Assembly: GCA_018332375.1 (NCBI GenBank)
Contig: BOPV01000001.1
Span: 1,922,001-1,986,000, forward strand
Direction: 5' to 3'
Source of the DNA: Roseiterribacter gracilis
GTDB taxonomy: Bacteria; Pseudomonadota; Alphaproteobacteria; BOG-932; Roseiterribacteraceae
DNA length: 64,000 nucleotides
Below are positions 61,609-64,000 of this stretch, piece by piece. The notes under the pieces are model-generated. The model searched no databases. It saw only the letters and a list, made by a program, of their open reading frames with translations, and was not told where the DNA came from. The translations under genes were made by a program, and so were the position numbers. Within the stretch, counting starts at the first letter, position 1; each line of letters begins with the position of its first letter.

Positions 61609-61854
61609 TCAGCGTGCAGTCCGGTAAAAGTCGCTTGCAACCAGCGCCGCGTCGCTGAAGGCTTTGTAGGTCTTGTTGCAATCCGCTTCTGAATAGCCTT
61701 GGCGGATCGCGTTCACATACATGTGGTAATAGTTGAACGCGCCGGCGCACAGCGAATGAAGCTGCACGTCAGGACCGGTCGAATGCTGTTGAAAATATTG
61801 CTGATAGTTTTCGTTGGATCCTGCCGCATGGGGACGGATCGCCTCATCCTTCAA
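61609..61854 (-). CDS. possible small protein with paired cysteines
   Basis: An 81-residue frame from TTG at 61854. The C-terminal 50 residues look protein-like: LHSLCAGAFNYYHMYVNAIR, then QGYSEADCNKTYKAFSDAAL and VASDFYRTAR, with two cysteines 28 apart and many aromatics. The DNA here is less GC-rich than its neighbours. No ATG is available near the start, and the frame upstream enters the response-regulator gene, so the true start is unclear. It may be the remnant of a larger secreted protein. Confidence 0.4.
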   Translation of the reverse strand: MKDEAIRPHAAGSNENYQQYFQQHSTGPDVQLHSLCAGAFNYYHMYVNAIRQGYSEADCNKTYKAFSDAALVASDFYRTAR

Positions 61855-61882
61855 ATGAAGGATCGGCGTGCGAAAGATGGGC

Positions 61883-62512
61883 TTAGACGTCCAGAATCCC
61901 GCGCTTCACCGCAATCATCACCGCATGGGTGCGGTCGCGCGCATCAAGCTTGGGCAGGATGCTTTTCATGTGGGCTTTGACCGTGCCTTCGGAAATCGAC
62001 AGCAGCGCCGCGATCTGTTTGTTCGAATTGCCGGCGCCGACGCGGCGTAGCACTTCGATTTCGCGCGCGGTCAGCGCGTCGTCGGTCGCGTGTTCGGCGA
62101 TCTCGCTTGCGATCTCGGCCGGGATGTGGCGGCGGCCTGCATGGACGGTGCGGATCGTGTCCAGCAACTCTTTGCGCAACATGCTTTTCAGCAGATAGGC
62201 CGACGCGCCGGCTTTGAGCGCGCCCAACGCCTGCACGTCGCCGGCATAGGTCGTCAGAACGATGATGCGCGCCGCCGGATATTCCTTGCGGATCGCGGTG
62301 ATCGCTTCGATGCCGTTCATGTCGGGCATGCGCAGATCCATCAACGTCACGTCGGGACGATGCTGGCGGAACTGGTCGATCGCCTCGACGCCGTTGGTCG
62401 CTTCGCCGACCAGCTTCATGTCGGACTGGCCTTCGATCACCGCTGCGATGCCTTCGCGCAGCAGCGGGTGATCGTCGACGGTCAGAACGCGAATGGGGCG
62501 TTGCTCGGTCAT
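61883..62512 (-). CDS. NarL/LuxR-type response regulator
   Basis: A 209-residue two-component regulator. The receiver domain shows VLTVDDHPLLREGI (acidic pocket), Asp59 in DVTLMDLRMPDMNG as the phosphorylation site, VLTTYAGDVQALGALKAGAS and YLLKS with the conserved lysine. The C-terminal LuxR-type helix-turn-helix is LTAREIEVLRRVGAGNSNKQ, then IAALLSISEGTVKAHMKSIL. The ATG overlaps the kinase stop (ATGA), so the two make a coupled pair. Confidence 0.95.
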   Translation of the reverse strand: MTEQRPIRVLTVDDHPLLREGIAAVIEGQSDMKLVGEATNGVEAIDQFRQHRPDVTLMDLRMPDMNGIEAITAIRKEYPAARIIVLTTYAGDVQALGALKAGASAYLLKSMLRKELLDTIRTVHAGRRHIPAEIASEIAEHATDDALTAREIEVLRRVGAGNSNKQIAALLSISEGTVKAHMKSILPKLDARDRTHAVMIAVKRGILDV

Positions 62513-64000
62513 GCAGTTGCGCTCCGGAAACGCCAGCCAAACCGACGCGGCGCGTCGCGATAGACCATGGAAGCAGGCACGCGCAGCTCGATCTCTGTGC
62601 CGGCGCCGTCATTGCTCCAGATCTGGAACTGGCCGCGGATCTGCCGCGCACGTTCGCGCATGCCCGCAAGCCCCCAATGGCCCGGCTTGCCGGTCTTCAA
62701 CATCGCTTCGCTGATGCCGCAGCCGTCGTCGCGCACGCGCAGCCGCAGCTCGCTGCGATCGAAGATCAGATCGACTTCGATGGTGCGCGCACGCGCATGG
62801 CGGAAGGCGTTGGACAAAGCTTCGCGACCGATCAGGCTGATTTCGTCCTGCACGATCGGATGCAGCTCGCATGGCGTGCCTTCGACCGTGATGCGGAATT
62901 CGGCCGCGTGATCTTGCGCCAGCGTCGCACCGACTTCGGCAAACTCGGCCGGCAGATCGGTCAGGCCCTGGGTCGAGGCGCGCAGATCTTTCACCTTGTC
63001 GCGGCTTTCGATCAGCACGTCGTCGGCGCGGCTCAGCGCACTGTCCATCATCGCGCGCGCCGGTTCGTGCGGCGGGATCTTTGCCGTCGCGGCCTGGAAT
63101 CGCAGGATCAATCCCTGCAGCCCCTGCAACAACGTGTCGTGCAGATCGCGCGCAATCCGTTCGCGCTCGACGATACGTTCTTCGAGGCGCGCATGCACCG
63201 CGACGCGCAGACGCCAGATGCGAAGCCGGTAGAGAAGCACCAGCACGACGAGCAGCAACGCGGCGCACAGGCCGCGGAACCAATCGGTCTGGTAGGGGAA
63301 CGGCGCGATGGTCAGCGCCAGCGACGCGCCGGTTTCATTCCAGACGCCGTCATTGTTGGCGGCAATGACGCGGAACCGGTACGTGCCGGGGCCGAGATTG
63401 GTGTAGGTCGCTTCGCGCCGGTCGCCCGCATCCTGCCAAGCCGTGTCGACGCCTTCGAGTTTGGTGCGGAAGCGCACGCGTTCGGGCACGGTGAAACTAT
63501 TCGCCGTGTAGGCGATGCGGATCTGCGACGTGCCTGCGGGCAAATCCAAGCTCGGCGCCGGCGTCAGCGCCGTGCCGTTCGCGTCGGTGACCGACCAGAT
63601 CAGCACCGGGGGCGGCAACTCGTTGCGCTCGATCCGCGCCGGTTCGATCCAGGCCAGCCCGTTCGATGCGGCGAACCAGATCTTTCCGTCGGCGGTTTCG
63701 GCGACGCTCGGCATCGGACGGCGCTGTTGAATCGTGCCGGGCAGACCGTCGCGATGATCGAACAAGGTCGCCTTCAACCGGTAGCGTGGGTCGCGCAGCG
63801 CCATGTCGATCTCGCTGCGTGCGATCCGCACGATGCCGGCGCCCCCGCCGATCCACAGATCGCCGCCGGCCCGCTCGACAATGCCGGTGATCTGCCGGAA
63901 CAAGCCGGGCGTTTCGCTTTGCAAGGCGACGATCTTGCTGCCATCGAACAGCGCCAGCCCGTGTTCGCCGCCGATCCAGACGCGATCGCCGCGCACAGCA
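62509..64000 (-). CDS. sensor histidine kinase with propeller and Y_Y_Y domain (N-terminus beyond window)
   Basis: The frame stays open to the right edge, so the N-terminus is missing. What is visible: propeller blades (RVWIGGEHGLALFD, DGKIWFAASNGLAWIEP), a Y_Y_Y domain (RFRTKLEGVDTAWQDAGDRR, YRFRVIAANNDGVWNETGAS), one membrane helix (GLCAALLLVVLVLLYRLRI), and a NarX/LiaS-type kinase core: RIARDLHDTLLQGLQGLILR with the phospho-His, and an ATPase domain (DDGCGISEAML, GHWGLAGMRERARQIRG). It probably senses a periplasmic or carbohydrate-type signal. It is co-translated with the LuxR-type regulator. Confidence 0.93.
   Translation of the reverse strand, partial: AVRGDRVWIGGEHGLALFDGSKIVALQSETPGLFRQITGIVERAGGDLWIGGGAGIVRIARSEIDMALRDPRYRLKATLFDHRDGLPGTIQQRRPMPSVAETADGKIWFAASNGLAWIEPARIERNELPPPVLIWSVTDANGTALTPAPSLDLPAGTSQIRIAYTANSFTVPERVRFRTKLEGVDTAWQDAGDRREATYTNLGPGTYRFRVIAANNDGVWNETGASLALTIAPFPYQTDWFRGLCAALLLVVLVLLYRLRIWRLRVAVHARLEERIVERERIARDLHDTLLQGLQGLILRFQAATAKIPPHEPARAMMDSALSRADDVLIESRDKVKDLRASTQGLTDLPAEFAEVGATLAQDHAAEFRITVEGTPCELHPIVQDEISLIGREALSNAFRHARARTIEVDLIFDRSELRLRVRDDGCGISEAMLKTGKPGHWGLAGMRERARQIRGQFQIWSNDGAGTEIELRVPASMVYRDAPRRFGWRFRSATA

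Overview
The window reads as chromosomal DNA of a GC-rich Gram-negative bacterium, most likely an alphaproteobacterium. The support is indirect: a TonB-dependent outer-membrane receptor, RND efflux, many LysR/MarR/TetR/AraC regulators, pervasive ATGA stop/start overlaps, and families such as CaiB/BaiF transferases and patatin-DUF3734 proteins. There is no rRNA or ribosomal-protein locus, so the assignment to a class is an inference. Coding density is very high: no gap between the genes called here exceeds about 220 bases. I saw no CRISPR array, insertion sequence, prophage or conjugation gene.

Layout. 1-4.9 kb: a truncated MOSC gene, a cysteine hydrolase, tRNA-Ser(CGA) with a large hairpin beyond its 3' end, a CaiB-type CoA-transferase coupled to an HSL-family esterase, and a divergent AraC regulator. 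4.8-12.9 kb (minus strand): a small secreted protein, two tandem amidohydrolases (one has lost its metal ligands), a TonB-dependent receptor, an amino-acid permease and a secreted beta-propeller protein; this looks like an uptake-and-hydrolysis locus for peptide or amino-acid derivatives. 13.0-16.4 kb (plus strand): PaiB-like protein, proC, a PepSY membrane protein and a TVP38 membrane protein, closed by a strong terminator. 16.4-20.7 kb: an MFS exporter coupled to a flavoprotein with a cyclic-nucleotide-binding domain, divergent from a UBP-type zinc-finger protein, then a membrane protein with two similar halves. 20.8-23.2 kb: carbonic anhydrase and SDR, divergent from a LysR regulator.

23.2-31.6 kb is a compact catabolic operon for anthranilate through 2-aminobenzoyl-CoA: MarR regulator, the two-domain 2-aminobenzoyl-CoA monooxygenase/reductase, SDR dehydrogenase, enoyl-CoA hydratase, acyl-CoA dehydrogenase, the CoA ligase, a hot-dog thioesterase, a RidA-type imine deaminase, and finally a protein made only of the core-binding domain of a tyrosine recombinase. 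A perfect 14-bp palindrome overlaps the predicted -10 box ahead of the monooxygenase gene.

31.6-40.2 kb is a second tightly coupled six-gene operon: periplasmic adaptor, RND pump, small membrane-anchored protein, patatin phospholipase, acetoacetate decarboxylase, PAS histidine kinase. It is divergent from a TetR regulator, with an 8-4-8 inverted repeat between them. It is the best candidate for an undescribed functional unit because it joins efflux, lipid hydrolysis and ketone-body decarboxylation.

40.2-64 kb is a mosaic of ordinary chromosomal genes: SnoaL-like proteins, LysR regulators, an alpha-amino-acid ester hydrolase, a MAPEG protein, an M24 peptidase coupled to metE, an Lrp regulator divergent from metE, a 7TMR-type histidine kinase, an AI-2E exporter with a long C-terminal extension, a PNPOx-like protein with a GST, an S9 peptidase, a glyoxalase-pentapeptide fusion, a Tat-exported D-amino-acid-oxidase-like protein, a D-2-hydroxyacid dehydrogenase, 3-methyladenine glycosylase, and a NarL-type two-component pair cut by the right edge.
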